A stretch of 64,000 bases of DNA from JACPRB01 sp964468745 (lineage in GTDB: Bacteria > Planctomycetota > MHYJ01 > JACPRB01). The translations under genes and the position numbers were made by a program. The stretch is taken from assembly GCA_964468745.1 (NCBI GenBank), contig CAYXVY010000201.1, forward strand, positions 11,603-75,602. Direction: 5' to 3'. The notes under the pieces are model-generated. The model searched no databases, was not told the DNA's origin, and saw nothing but the letters and a program-made list of their open reading frames with translations. This document shows, piece by piece, positions 25,614 through 36,085 of this stretch (the first letter of the stretch is position 1; every line of letters begins with the position of its first letter).

Positions 25614-26453
25614 TTAGGCGCTGCGCTCGTGGAGGCGGTACCGGTCGAGCAGCCCCATTTTCGAGCTGTAATCCGAGGGCAGCGATTGGAGGATGCGCGC
25701 AACCTCGTCTGCCATCTTGCCTGCGGTCGGGTAGCTCGTCCTCGCGAAATTTTGGAAGTCGGCGTCGGCAACCGGGTGAACGCGTCGCAGCGGCGGGATC
25801 TCGCCAGCCGCGATCAGCGCGAACGCCTTGCCGCTCAGCAGCGACAGGAAGAGGAGGTGCAGCGCGTCGATGTCCGTGCCCTTGTCCGCCACAGGGGGTG
25901 CCGTGGCGGGGTCAAAATGGCGCCTGAGCTGGCCGACGGCGAAATCGACGATGTGCGGATGCCCGTTCGAGGAGAGGATCACGTTCGGCGGCGCGATGCC
26001 GCCGTGGACGATGTCGCGCTCGTGGCTGAACTCGATCGCCCGTGCGACTTCGTAAAACGTCTGCATCGCGGGAAGCGGCTCGAGCGTCGTCTTTTCAAGC
26101 GGGTCTCCATGCACGTAGTCGCGCACCGTGAAGTAGCCGCCGCCGACCGTGGAGAGCTTGTGATACGTGACGATCACCGGATGCTGCAGTGCGGCAAGCG
26201 GTTTCAAATGGGCGCAGACGGCCGCGACGGTTGAAGGATCGTTCGTGCGGCCCAGCACGCGCAGGACGAGGGTGTGAGGCCGCGTGTTGTCGGTCGCCTC
26301 CATCACGCCGGGTCCGAGCGTGCGCAGGAGGGTGTACTTGCCGAACTGGTTGGCAGCGCCCTCCGGGGTGCGTTTGGCAGGCCCGGAAGGCTTCTCCGGC
26401 CCCGCCAGCATGCGCTGGAGTTTCGCGACGTTTATGTCCGACAGGTCCGCCAT
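25614..26453 (-). CDS. Ser/Thr pseudokinase paired with sigma factor
   Basis: A 279-residue protein with kinase fold but lost catalytic residues. The glycine loop reads LGPGVMEA, the beta-3 lysine position is Arg65 (TLVLRVLG), HRD is replaced by HGG (150-152), and DFG is DFA (170-172), although Asp170 remains. Asn157 of the catalytic loop is kept (PPNVI). The rest of the domain is still recognisable, including EFSHERDIVHGGIAP. No membrane segment or TPR tail is seen, so it is much shorter than the two sister kinases. Its ATG overlaps the sigma factor stop by one base (TGATG), so it is translationally coupled to that gene. It probably binds or regulates the sigma factor without phosphorylating it (inference). 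Confidence 0.85.
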   Translation of the reverse strand: MADLSDINVAKLQRMLAGPEKPSGPAKRTPEGAANQFGKYTLLRTLGPGVMEATDNTRPHTLVLRVLGRTNDPSTVAAVCAHLKPLAALQHPVIVTYHKLSTVGGGYFTVRDYVHGDPLEKTTLEPLPAMQTFYEVARAIEFSHERDIVHGGIAPPNVILSSNGHPHIVDFAVGQLRRHFDPATAPPVADKGTDIDALHLLFLSLLSGKAFALIAAGEIPPLRRVHPVADADFQNFARTSYPTAGKMADEVARILQSLPSDYSSKMGLLDRYRLHERSA

Positions 26454-27208
26454 CAGGGCTTCGGCTCGCCGAGGAGATCCGACATCTCCTCGCGATACTC
26501 CTCCTCCGAAAGAGTGTACTCCTTCACGCGGTCGCTGATGTGTTCGCGCAGCCGGCGGCGCGCGTCGGCCAGATAGTTCGTGACGTCCCAGATCTTCAGC
26601 CCGAGCTCTTTCGCGACGGACTCGTACGAGACTACGGCGTCGGCCGACAGCTGGTAGCGTTCGAACACTTTCATGTACATCTCTTTGCCTTCCGCCGCAT
26701 ACGAGCGCCGCAGCGCGTCGATGGCGTGCGTGAAGATGGTCCGCACCCACTCCGAACGATAGAGGTCCTCGGGCGTCCCATCCGCACTCACCGACACTTC
26801 GCCGTCCTCGTCCGCGGCCATGTCGAGCGACACGATCTTCTGTCCTCCGCCTCGTCGCTGTGCCTGCTGTTCGGCGTATTGATTGCGGAGGTAATTCTCG
26901 AGGGCGGTGCGAAGGAGGGCGTGGAAACGGCCGCGTTCGCGGTCGGCGCCGGCGAGGAATTCCTTCTCAATGATGTTGGTGATGAACGACTGGGTGAGGT
27001 CTTTGGCGTCCTCGTTCGAGCGGTTCCACTTGCGTCGGACGTAGACGTAGATCGGACGCCAGTAGAGGGCGAGGAGCCGCTGGAGAGCCTCGCGGCGTTC
27101 AGGACCCTCGAAACGCCCAGCTCGAATGATGGCGGACCAAGGGGTGGCAGGGAACCGCTCGGGGCCCTCTCCCATCTCCGTATCCTGTTGAGGCTGCCGG
27201 TCGGTCAC
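26453..27208 (-). CDS. ECF-like sigma factor paired with pseudokinase
   Basis: A 251-residue sigma factor, sister to those at 340 and 17739. Region 2 contains NEDAKDLTQSFITNIIE with Thr72, then RGRFHALLRTALENYL. Region 4 has VVSYESVAKELGLKIWDVTNYLADARRRL. I start it at the GTG at 27208: it has GGAGG just upstream and lies downstream of a TATAAT box, whereas the ATG at 27226 would fall upstream of the expected transcription start. The pseudokinase follows with a one-base overlap. On the other side, a secreted-protein gene is divergent. Confidence 0.87.
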   Translation of the reverse strand: MTDRQPQQDTEMGEGPERFPATPWSAIIRAGRFEGPERREALQRLLALYWRPIYVYVRRKWNRSNEDAKDLTQSFITNIIEKEFLAGADRERGRFHALLRTALENYLRNQYAEQQAQRRGGGQKIVSLDMAADEDGEVSVSADGTPEDLYRSEWVRTIFTHAIDALRRSYAAEGKEMYMKVFERYQLSADAVVSYESVAKELGLKIWDVTNYLADARRRLREHISDRVKEYTLSEEEYREEMSDLLGEPKP

Positions 27209-27224
27209 GTGTCCTCCGTGTCCC

Positions 27225-27230
27225 ATTATA
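27225..27230 (-). promoter_or_regulatory. -10 box of sigma factor gene
   Basis: TATAAT on the minus strand, 16 bases before the GTG start at 27208, with the GGAGG ribosome site lying in between. The -35 region is weak. The box fixes the choice of start codon for the sigma gene. Confidence 0.55.
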
Positions 27231-27383
27231 CACACGCCGTGCGAGTGGCGTTCAGGCCATAAAGTGCTGCCCGGAATTTTTGAAATTTGATTAAATATGG
27301 CTGGTCCGGGCGGTGTAGAGCATACGGACACGGGAATCACGGGAATCTGGTGCGGTGGGCTCTCTAGCTTGGAGGTTATGGTG

Positions 27384-28949
27384 ATGCGCATCCCTAAGTT
27401 TCCAGGGCGGCTGGCGTTCAGCGCGGCGCTCGTGGCTGTCTTCCTTGTGATGGGGGTCAGCAGACCTGAGGCTCAGGCCACGGTCATTGACTACTCATAT
27501 GCGTATCATGGCCCCGGCTGGTCGTACGTCACGCGCATCTGGACCAACGGGGTCGACATCGACACGTATCGCAGTTCCGCAGGGACATCGGGGACGATAG
27601 CGCATCTTGACGCGCATCCGAGCATCTTCAACCCGAGCGCCATCTACGGTATCGTCCCGGGGACGGTCGGCGTGAAGCGCATCGGCCCCGGCAGCGGCGT
27701 CCCCGTCAATACGTACCTCACGACGGGCTCCGCGCAGGGCGCGTGCTACGTCAACTCGCCGCCGCTCAACCCGCACTACTTCGTGGTCGGCAAGTACGCG
27801 TCCGGCGGGTCGCTCGAATTCTTCGACGTCCATAATCAGAACGTTTCCGAGATCTTCGTCCATATCCCCACGGGTCACGAGCCGCAGGACTGCGCGTTCG
27901 CGAAGGCGACGACGACAGCCTTCAGCCCGGCCAACCCGGCCTTCCGCTGGTTCTGGATCGATAAGGCCCCCACGGGCTCGACGGCGGAGACCTTGTACTA
28001 CCTTGACCTGCGCACTGCCGACGTGCAGCTCTCAGGCGGCGCCGTCCAGAATCCGTGGAACCCGACGCCCCAGATCTCGACCTACGGCCCCCCGTTCTCG
28101 AGCCTGGGGACGCAGCTCGGCGGCGTCGGCCCTAGCGGCGTATCGTGGACCGGCCGCTTCATCACCATGACGGGTATCAGTGGCCTCGATGACGACAGCC
28201 ATCGCCTTCAGACGTGGGTTAACGCGGCCGGCCGGCCGTTCCTGATCCACGCCCGCAACGTCCTCATCTCGCCCCTTCCTCCGGTCTACGGCGACGACGT
28301 CACCGTGTACGCCGCCGATGCGGCCTCGGGCGTCCTGCCCACGACCTTCACTACGACGGTGACGACATCCGGCATCCCGACGGTGGCCCACGACATCAAG
28401 GTCATCGGGAACTTCCTGTTCGTAACGGCGGGAACGAACGGTTCGGCGAAGGGCGGCGACGGGGTTTACTCGTACTTCATCAATCCCGGCGGCACGCTCA
28501 CAGCGCGCGGATCGCTTCCGTTCCTCGGTGCGACGGGCATCTGGTCGAACTTCGTCAACGACAGGCTGTACATCGGCGCCGACGACAGCAGCGCCAGTTA
28601 CGGGGTGTGCCCCGTCGATCCGCTGACGAGCGGCCTGACGACCGACACGGGCACGAATCCGCTTCTGGGCCTCTCGACACACCTCGCGCTCTCCATCGCG
28701 GAGCAGCAGCTCATCACGCCTCCCGATCGCAAGTGGGTCGGCAACGACGGCATCGGCGTCCGCGAGGACTCGAGCTCGTTCCCCGGCACCGCCTTCGGCA
28801 ATCCAAACGGCAGGTCGCGCAACGGCGGCGCATGCTCCGGCGCGCTCCTCGGTGAAGAGAACGGCGGCGGCCTCGGCGCTCTTGCCTTCATGGTCCTGCT
28901 CGTCGGCTTGGCCGGCGCTACCCTGCGTGAAGCAGGCAGAAAGACCTAG
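27384..28949 (+). CDS. Secreted protein with C-terminal sorting-like tail
   Basis: A 521-residue exported protein, paralog of the truncated gene at the left edge. The chosen ATG lies eight bases after GGAGG. The signal peptide is MRIPKFPGRLAF then ALVAVFLVMGV, with an AQA cleavage-like site and mature start TVIDYSYAYHGPG. The body is beta-rich, with repeated tyrosine, glycine and threonine (LYYLDLRTADVQL; VYAADAASGVLPTTFTTTV). I recognise no domain. The end has GGGLGALAFMVLLVGLAG followed by ATLREAGRKT: a hydrophobic helix and basic tail like exosortase- or rhombosortase-type anchors. A strong terminator follows. It is divergent from the sigma/pseudokinase pair. Confidence 0.75.
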   Translation: MRIPKFPGRLAFSAALVAVFLVMGVSRPEAQATVIDYSYAYHGPGWSYVTRIWTNGVDIDTYRSSAGTSGTIAHLDAHPSIFNPSAIYGIVPGTVGVKRIGPGSGVPVNTYLTTGSAQGACYVNSPPLNPHYFVVGKYASGGSLEFFDVHNQNVSEIFVHIPTGHEPQDCAFAKATTTAFSPANPAFRWFWIDKAPTGSTAETLYYLDLRTADVQLSGGAVQNPWNPTPQISTYGPPFSSLGTQLGGVGPSGVSWTGRFITMTGISGLDDDSHRLQTWVNAAGRPFLIHARNVLISPLPPVYGDDVTVYAADAASGVLPTTFTTTVTTSGIPTVAHDIKVIGNFLFVTAGTNGSAKGGDGVYSYFINPGGTLTARGSLPFLGATGIWSNFVNDRLYIGADDSSASYGVCPVDPLTSGLTTDTGTNPLLGLSTHLALSIAEQQLITPPDRKWVGNDGIGVREDSSSFPGTAFGNPNGRSRNGGACSGALLGEENGGGLGALAFMVLLVGLAGATLREAGRKT

Positions 28950-28974
28950 AAAACGTCCCAACATCGTCCCGCGT

Positions 28975-29009
28975 AAAACACCCCGCGGCCAAAAGCCGCG
29001 GGGTGTTTT
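28975..29009. terminator. Strong rho-independent terminator
   Basis: A perfect 15-base stem (AAAACACCCCGCGGC with its complement GCCGCGGGGTGTTTT) and loop CAAAA, 26 bases after the stop of the secreted-protein gene. It ends in TTTTCTTT, so it should work on the plus strand; the A-rich 5' arm would serve the minus strand too. Confidence 0.9.
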
Positions 29010-29018
29010 CTTTCATAG

Positions 29019-29801
29019 ATGGTCATGAATGTCGTCGTATGGCTCCTGATCGCCCTCGTCGCGCAGGAGGACCGGCATCGCGAGGCGATCGAGAAGGGAC
29101 TCAAACTTCCACCGCCGGAAGAGGTCGAGACTTGGTCGGCCAAGGGCGAACACTTCAAGCGGGCGCTCGGCATCCTGCTCGACAAGAAGAACTGGGCGAA
29201 AGCGCTCGCCGCCGTCGAAGAACGCACGGGCCTCTCGGCCGAGAAGATCGACGTCACGGTCAAGTTCGCCAAGCTCGAACAGCCCGCGATGGGGAACGGC
29301 GTCGCCGGACGCGGGGAAGTGGCGCTCGACATCAACAAGCTCGCCAGCTACGAGAAGTCGGTCATGGAATACGAGAAGCTGCGCGACAAGACGCTCGTCG
29401 TCATTCCGCCGGCACGCACGCCTCAGATCCTTCACCACGAGCTCACGCACTGCTTCCAGAACCTGAAGCAGCCGCTGTGGTTTCTCGAAGGTATGGCCAC
29501 GTACGTCGCGAACGACGGCCACTTCATCGCCTACTTTCGGCACGACAAGATCAAGGTGCAGGCGATCGACGCCACCTACGAGCACAAGCACCTCTACGCG
29601 CGCGGCTGGGCGTTTTTTGAGTTCGTGAAGGCGAAGCACGGCGAGGACAAGCTCAAGCAGCTGATCGCACGCGCGGTGAAGGACGGCAAATCGGTGGAGG
29701 AGGCGGCGGCGGAAGTCACCGGCACGGACTGGGAGACCCTCAAGGGGCAGGAAAAGGACTGGTCGGCAAAGTGGATCTCGTCGTACAAGATCCAGAAGTA
29801 A
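29019..29801 (+). CDS. Exported zincin-type metallopeptidase-like protein
   Basis: A 260-residue protein with an N-terminal signal segment (MNVVVWLLIALVAQ). The zinc-binding HHELTH motif (His140, Glu141, His144) is followed 13 residues later by LEGMATYVAN, supplying the third ligand Glu157, as in gluzincins of the peptidase MA type. The C-terminal helices are unremarkable. It probably cleaves peptides in the periplasm or outside; the substrate is unknown. It begins ten bases after the terminator and may head a plus-strand run of exported-protein genes. Confidence 0.7.
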   Translation: MVMNVVVWLLIALVAQEDRHREAIEKGLKLPPPEEVETWSAKGEHFKRALGILLDKKNWAKALAAVEERTGLSAEKIDVTVKFAKLEQPAMGNGVAGRGEVALDINKLASYEKSVMEYEKLRDKTLVVIPPARTPQILHHELTHCFQNLKQPLWFLEGMATYVANDGHFIAYFRHDKIKVQAIDATYEHKHLYARGWAFFEFVKAKHGEDKLKQLIARAVKDGKSVEEAAAEVTGTDWETLKGQEKDWSAKWISSYKIQK

Positions 29802-29844
29802 CGGGTCCTTCGTTGCCGATATATCTCTTGTCCCGGGGGTTTTA

Positions 29845-31059
29845 ATGCCGCTGCATCTGGCGCTGTTGCTGATCCTGGCCCAGTCGGGCGACGGGCTCGG
29901 CGATACAAAGGTCTTCCGCGAGTACGACTTTTCCGTGCGCCCGCCCGCCGCTTGGAAGGCCGTCCTTCTCCTGCCGCCCGCGTTCGTCCGCTTCGAGGCG
30001 CCCGAGGGAGGGCCCGTCGGCGCGCAGGTGGTTCTGCGTCAGTACGAGCCCCAATTCCCAATGACGTTGAAGGTGTTCTTCGACGAAATCGTCTCGCCTC
30101 ACTTCAAAGGTGAGCTCGCGGATCTCAAGATCACGACCGACGAGAACCTGACCGTATCCGGCCACCCGTGCCGTCTCGTCGTCGCCCAGGGGAAGAAGAA
30201 GGACGGGGCGGCGCACGCAATCGTCACCGCGATCGCGGCGCGCGGCTACAAGGAGTTCTTCTTTGTCGATGGGGCTTGCGCGGGCAAGGACGTCGACACG
30301 CTGATTGCGCTCATCCGCAAGGTCGTGGGCAGCTTGACGCTCGGGCTTCCCGATTCCAAGGAGGAGGCCGACTGCATCGCGAAGCTGCCCGCACTGGGCT
30401 TCCGCGCGGAAGTGACGGGCGATCGCTGGTACCGCGTGACCGTTAAAGGGCAGAAGTTTGGCCACCAGCACGTGGTCATCCGCGAAGGGAAGCTGAACGG
30501 TCGTCCGGCCTACGAGTGGGACGTCGATCAGGCGCTCAAATACAGCGACGGCGGCACGTCCATCCGTTCGCGTGGCGCGTTCACGCCGGACGGTCTCTCG
30601 CAGAAGTGCGATTACGAGTTCGTCGTCGAGCAGAAGGACCAACCGAAAAAAACCTACCTCGAGACGGTCGAGATCGCCAACGGCGAGGCGACCGTCACCC
30701 GCACGATTGCGGGCGTGACCGAACTCAAGAAGGTCCTGCGCCTTTCCGAGAAGACGTACCTCACCGACGCGGCGGATGTCGTGCGCGGGCTGGCTGCGCT
30801 CGCCGGGAAGGGGACGTGGGGGCTGCGCGTGCTGAACCCCTTCAGCGACGTCGCGCAGATCGAGGAAATCGAGTGCGGGCCGATGGAGCGCATCAAGATC
30901 GAGGACGAGTCCGTCGACGGCGCGGTGATGCTGGTGAAAGTCGCGCGGCGACGTCAGACGGCGTACTACGTAGATTCGCAGGGCGCCCTGCTGAGCGTGG
31001 GCGCCGCCAATCACGCATTCAGGGTCTATCGTTGCACGAAGGACGAAGCGCTGAAGTAG
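29845..31059 (+). CDS. Exported protein of unknown function
   Basis: A 404-residue protein with a signal peptide (MPLHLALLLILAQSGDG). The body looks like two related beta-rich halves: DFSVRPPAAWKAVLL near the start, and later strands such as YYVDSQGALLSVGAAN near the end. I recognise no family, and there are no membrane segments after the signal. It sits between the metallopeptidase-like gene and the amidase, so a cell-envelope role is possible (inference). Confidence 0.6.
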   Translation: MPLHLALLLILAQSGDGLGDTKVFREYDFSVRPPAAWKAVLLLPPAFVRFEAPEGGPVGAQVVLRQYEPQFPMTLKVFFDEIVSPHFKGELADLKITTDENLTVSGHPCRLVVAQGKKKDGAAHAIVTAIAARGYKEFFFVDGACAGKDVDTLIALIRKVVGSLTLGLPDSKEEADCIAKLPALGFRAEVTGDRWYRVTVKGQKFGHQHVVIREGKLNGRPAYEWDVDQALKYSDGGTSIRSRGAFTPDGLSQKCDYEFVVEQKDQPKKTYLETVEIANGEATVTRTIAGVTELKKVLRLSEKTYLTDAADVVRGLAALAGKGTWGLRVLNPFSDVAQIEEIECGPMERIKIEDESVDGAVMLVKVARRRQTAYYVDSQGALLSVGAANHAFRVYRCTKDEALK

Positions 31060-31080
31060 TCGGACGAGGGGGGAAATCGA

Positions 31081-32004
31081 ATGACAGTTGCGCTGTGGAC
31101 GGCCACCGCCTGGTACATCCTGCTGTCGGGCGGCCCCGTGGACACGGACTTGGATGCGCTGGGGTCGAAGTACGGGCTCACGCGCGTCACGGACGCGGCG
31201 ACCGGGCGAGAGGTGCTGCGCGCCCCGGGGCTGACGCTTGTCGTCGCGCCGGGGCTCTCCATGGCGCTCTGGAACGGAGAGCCGAAGGCGCTGTCGCGGC
31301 CTTGCCGCATCGTCGGGGGTCGCGTGGTCGTGCCCGCTGAGGTTGAAAGCTGGTTCGCGGGCCGTCCGGCGCGCAGACCCGGCCGGGAACCCGTGGTCGC
31401 CGCGCCGCCGTCGCACCGTGAGCGCACGCCCAAGAACTTCCGGCTTGTCATCGATCCAGGGCACGGAGGCGTTCACACGGGGGGCAAAGGCGCTTCGGGC
31501 CTGATGGAGAAGGAAGTCACGCTCGACGTGTCACTGCGCCTCGGCAAGCTTCTCGAGGAGTATGGCGTCGACGTCGTTCTCACTCGAACGCGGGACCTGC
31601 ACTTCGACGCCGACGTGGACGATGATCTCCAGAAGCGGATCGACATCGCCAATCGCGCGAAGGGCGATTTCTTCATGTCCATTCACGCGAACTGGCATCC
31701 GACTGCGTCGCCGCGCGGATTCGAGGTGTTCGTCCCGCGCCACTTGGAGCGTTCGCGCCTGTCGAGCTCGACAATGGCGCAGGAGATCGAATCGCAGTTC
31801 AAGCGGCACCTTGACACGGAGAATCGCGGCATCAAGGAGGCGGGATTCCGCGTCCTGAAGGGAACCGTCGCGCCCGCCGTGCTCGTGGAGCTCGAGTTCC
31901 TGTCGAACCGTCGCGGCGAGGAGGAACTCAGCGACGCGTCGCATCGTCAGAAACTTGCGGGGCTGCTCTTCGCGGCGATCAAGAGCTATATCGCGCGCCG
32001 ATAG
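31081..32004 (+). CDS. N-acetylmuramoyl-L-alanine amidase
   Basis: A 307-residue Amidase_3-type zinc amidase that cuts the bond between muramic acid and the stem peptide in peptidoglycan. The catalytic domain (about 118-305) has DPGHGG with His128, the metal Glu143 (GLMEKEV), SIHANWH with His202, and VLVELEFLSN with the catalytic Glu. Residues 1-95 form an N-terminal domain resembling copper-amine-oxidase-N modules. The signal peptide is short or unusual. The next gene follows after 19 bases. Confidence 0.88.
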   Translation: MTVALWTATAWYILLSGGPVDTDLDALGSKYGLTRVTDAATGREVLRAPGLTLVVAPGLSMALWNGEPKALSRPCRIVGGRVVVPAEVESWFAGRPARRPGREPVVAAPPSHRERTPKNFRLVIDPGHGGVHTGGKGASGLMEKEVTLDVSLRLGKLLEEYGVDVVLTRTRDLHFDADVDDDLQKRIDIANRAKGDFFMSIHANWHPTASPRGFEVFVPRHLERSRLSSSTMAQEIESQFKRHLDTENRGIKEAGFRVLKGTVAPAVLVELEFLSNRRGEEELSDASHRQKLAGLLFAAIKSYIARR

Positions 32005-32023
32005 GCCGCTATAGTTACTCCCC

Positions 32024-32605
32024 ATGTCGAAGCCGTTTCTCGCGGCGGTCGTGTTCCTTGCCGGATGCGCGGGGAGCGTTCCGGCCGACCCCAAGGGTCT
32101 CGAGCCGTTCGCGCGCTATAAGGGCGCGCTGGCGCTCGCGGAGTCCGGCGATCCGCTCGACGAGCGCGAGCTGTTGACGCTGCTGAACGACCCTGATCCG
32201 CTGGCTCGCGATGGGGCCGTCGTGGCGCTCGGGCGGCTGGGGAAGGCGGAGCACGTGCCGGCGCTCATCGAAATGACATTCCTGGTCGCGGAGAAGCCCG
32301 ACATGCCGCTGGTGAGGGCGGATGCGGTGCGCGCCCTGGCGCGGATCCGGGACCCGCGCGGCGTCCAGCCGATCGTCGCGGCCGTGAAGGACGTGTCCCC
32401 GGACGTGCGGCGCACGGCTGTCGTGGCGCTCGGCGCGTTTCCGGACCACGCGGCGGCGCTCGAGGCGCTCATCGACGCGGTCGAATCGAAGGAGTCACCC
32501 GTCGCGCAGAACGCGCGCGAGACGCTTGCGCGGATCGCAAATCGGAATGACATTCCGCCGCTGCGGGAAGCGTGGCTGGCGTGGCTCAAGGAGCGCGCGC
32601 CGTGA
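32024..32605 (+). CDS. HEAT-repeat lipoprotein
   Basis: A 193-residue predicted lipoprotein. The signal ends in FLAGC, a good lipobox, and the mature part is a short run of HEAT repeats (DGAVVALGRLGKAEHVPALIEM; DAVRALARIRDPRGVQPIVAAVKD; RRTAVVALGAF). Such solenoids bind other proteins. A TATAGT hexamer (32010-32015) ends eight bases before the ATG, so the mRNA may be nearly leaderless. Its stop overlaps the GTG start of the DUF366 gene (GTGA). Confidence 0.75.
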   Translation: MSKPFLAAVVFLAGCAGSVPADPKGLEPFARYKGALALAESGDPLDERELLTLLNDPDPLARDGAVVALGRLGKAEHVPALIEMTFLVAEKPDMPLVRADAVRALARIRDPRGVQPIVAAVKDVSPDVRRTAVVALGAFPDHAAALEALIDAVESKESPVAQNARETLARIANRNDIPPLREAWLAWLKERAP

Positions 32606-33168
32606 TCGAAACGCTCCTGCTCTCGAAACGGCTCAAGTACGACGGCACGCAGATCGATTCGCTGTGGGCGTACCGCGCGTTCGGTGTCCAGGGGGACTCG
32701 ATCGTCGCGTGGATCGGCCCTTGCGCGATCCCGACGCGCCACATGATCGACCAGGAGGACGTGCGCTCGAAGTCCGTGATCAAGAGCCCCCTGATGCTGC
32801 ACTTCATCGCGGAGCATTTCGACGCGCCGCCGGACCTCGAAAAGGCCGTGCTGCGGCAGCGCCTCTTTTCGACGATCGTGCGCGACGCGTTCGAGCTCGC
32901 CAGCGGCCACCACGTGCAGCGCGACGGCGACGACATCTTCGACCATCGCGCGAAGCTGACGATCTCGATCGCGGCCGCGACGCCGGTGTCGGTCAAGTTC
33001 CATTTCGGGATCAACGTGAAGAAGGCGACGGGCGTCGGCGTCGAGACCGCCGGCCTCGGCCAGTACAAGATCGATCCGGTGGCGTTCGCGAAGGACGTGC
33101 TCTCGCGCTACGAGCGCGACATGAACGGCATCGACGATGCGCGGACGCGCGCTCGCGGAGCACACTAG
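32602..33168 (+). CDS. DUF366 family protein
   Basis: A 188-residue DUF366 protein, recognisable from LKYDGTQIDSLWAYRAFG, GDSIVAWIGPC and HMIDQEDVRSKSVI and from SPLMLHFIAEHFDAP. The family is small and uncharacterised; I give no function. It begins at a GTG whose TG overlaps the previous stop, so the pair is coupled. The following flippase-like gene starts directly after its stop. Confidence 0.8.
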   Translation: MIETLLLSKRLKYDGTQIDSLWAYRAFGVQGDSIVAWIGPCAIPTRHMIDQEDVRSKSVIKSPLMLHFIAEHFDAPPDLEKAVLRQRLFSTIVRDAFELASGHHVQRDGDDIFDHRAKLTISIAAATPVSVKFHFGINVKKATGVGVETAGLGQYKIDPVAFAKDVLSRYERDMNGIDDARTRARGAH

Positions 33169-34206
33169 GTGGCCGAGCCATCGCGCGTGCGTCGGTTCCT
33201 GGTCAACGTCCTGAGGGTCGCCGTTTCGGCCGCGATGCTCGTGGTCGCGGTGCGGATGATCGACGTCCGGGATGCGCCGTACATGAAGCTGCCGGACGGT
33301 CGGTATCTGCCGTTTACGTCTTTCCACGAGGCCAACGAGCTCGGCGCGAGGGTCGAGTTCCGTCCCGGACTGCTGTCGGTCCTTAAAAGCGTGAATGTCG
33401 CCTGGCTTCCCCCGCTGGTGCTCTCGCTTGTCGTTTCGATCGCGGCACTCTCGTGGCGCTGGTGGACGCTGCTGCGCGCGAACGGGTTCGAGGTCCCGTA
33501 TCGACGCGTCTTTACGCTGCTCTACGTCGGCGCGTTCTTCAATCAGATCCTGCCCGGAGCCGTCGGCGGCGACGCGGTGCGGATGTATTTCGCTTCTCGC
33601 GACGAGCAGCGCAAGGCCGCAGCCGCGGCCACGGTCGCGCTGGACCGGCTGATCGGGCTCGTGACGATGATCGTTGTGGCGTCGATCGCGGTCATTCCTC
33701 TCATCCGCACGCCGGAATTGCGCATCCCTGTCATCACCGTCGCGTCGCTGGCCACGGCCGCCGTCCTGGGAACGCTGCTCTACTTCTCGCCGCTCGGTCG
33801 TCGCCTGCGCGGAGCCCTGCCGTTTCAGAAGCAGGTGCAGGAGATCGACGGCGTTCTGCACTCGATCAAGCACGGGCCGCGGACGCTGGCACTCGCCGTA
33901 GCGCAGTCGCTGATCGCACAATTCACGGCGGTGTTCGTCGTGTATGGGCTGGCGCTGGCGCTCGGCATCCGTGTCGGTATCCTGCCGTTTTTGCTCTTCG
34001 AAGTGCTTATCTTCATCCTGGTCGCGGTGCCGATCAGCGTGGGCGGCTGGGGTGTGCAGGAGGTCGCCTACGCGCAGCTCTTCGCGCTCGCCGGCGTGCC
34101 GCCGAACGAGGCGGTTGCGCTCTCGGTGCTGTTCAAGCTGGCAGGTCTCGTCATCAGTCTCCCCGGCGGACTCCTGTTTGCGCTCGGCGTTCACCGCCGC
34201 CCGTGA
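33169..34206 (+). CDS. Flippase-like (LPG synthase TM) membrane protein
   Basis: A 345-residue integral membrane protein of the lysylphosphatidylglycerol synthase transmembrane-region/UPF0104 family, often described as 'flippase-like'. It has seven or more hydrophobic segments and the family sequence YVGAFFNQILPGAVGGDAVRMY, followed by ALDRLIGLVTM. The C-terminal part has GGWGVQEVAYAQLFAL and a final helix LPGGLLFALGVHR. It may move or modify lipids. The GTG start immediately follows the DUF366 stop (TAG-GTG). Confidence 0.82.
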   Translation: MAEPSRVRRFLVNVLRVAVSAAMLVVAVRMIDVRDAPYMKLPDGRYLPFTSFHEANELGARVEFRPGLLSVLKSVNVAWLPPLVLSLVVSIAALSWRWWTLLRANGFEVPYRRVFTLLYVGAFFNQILPGAVGGDAVRMYFASRDEQRKAAAAATVALDRLIGLVTMIVVASIAVIPLIRTPELRIPVITVASLATAAVLGTLLYFSPLGRRLRGALPFQKQVQEIDGVLHSIKHGPRTLALAVAQSLIAQFTAVFVVYGLALALGIRVGILPFLLFEVLIFILVAVPISVGGWGVQEVAYAQLFALAGVPPNEAVALSVLFKLAGLVISLPGGLLFALGVHRRP

Positions 34207-34228
34207 TTCTGGTAGTCTCCTCCTTTCC

Positions 34229-36064
<1,836 letters not shown>

Positions 36065-36070
36065 CTCTCG

Positions 36071-36076
36071 TATAAT
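36071..36076 (+). promoter_or_regulatory. -10 box before kinase-SUMF1 gene
   Basis: TATAAT ends ten bases before the ATG at 36086, so transcription would start at or within a few bases of the start codon. The -35 is not obvious. This is one of several promoters here placed for leaderless or near-leaderless mRNA. Confidence 0.55.
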
Positions 36077-36085
36077 CGGTGATCC

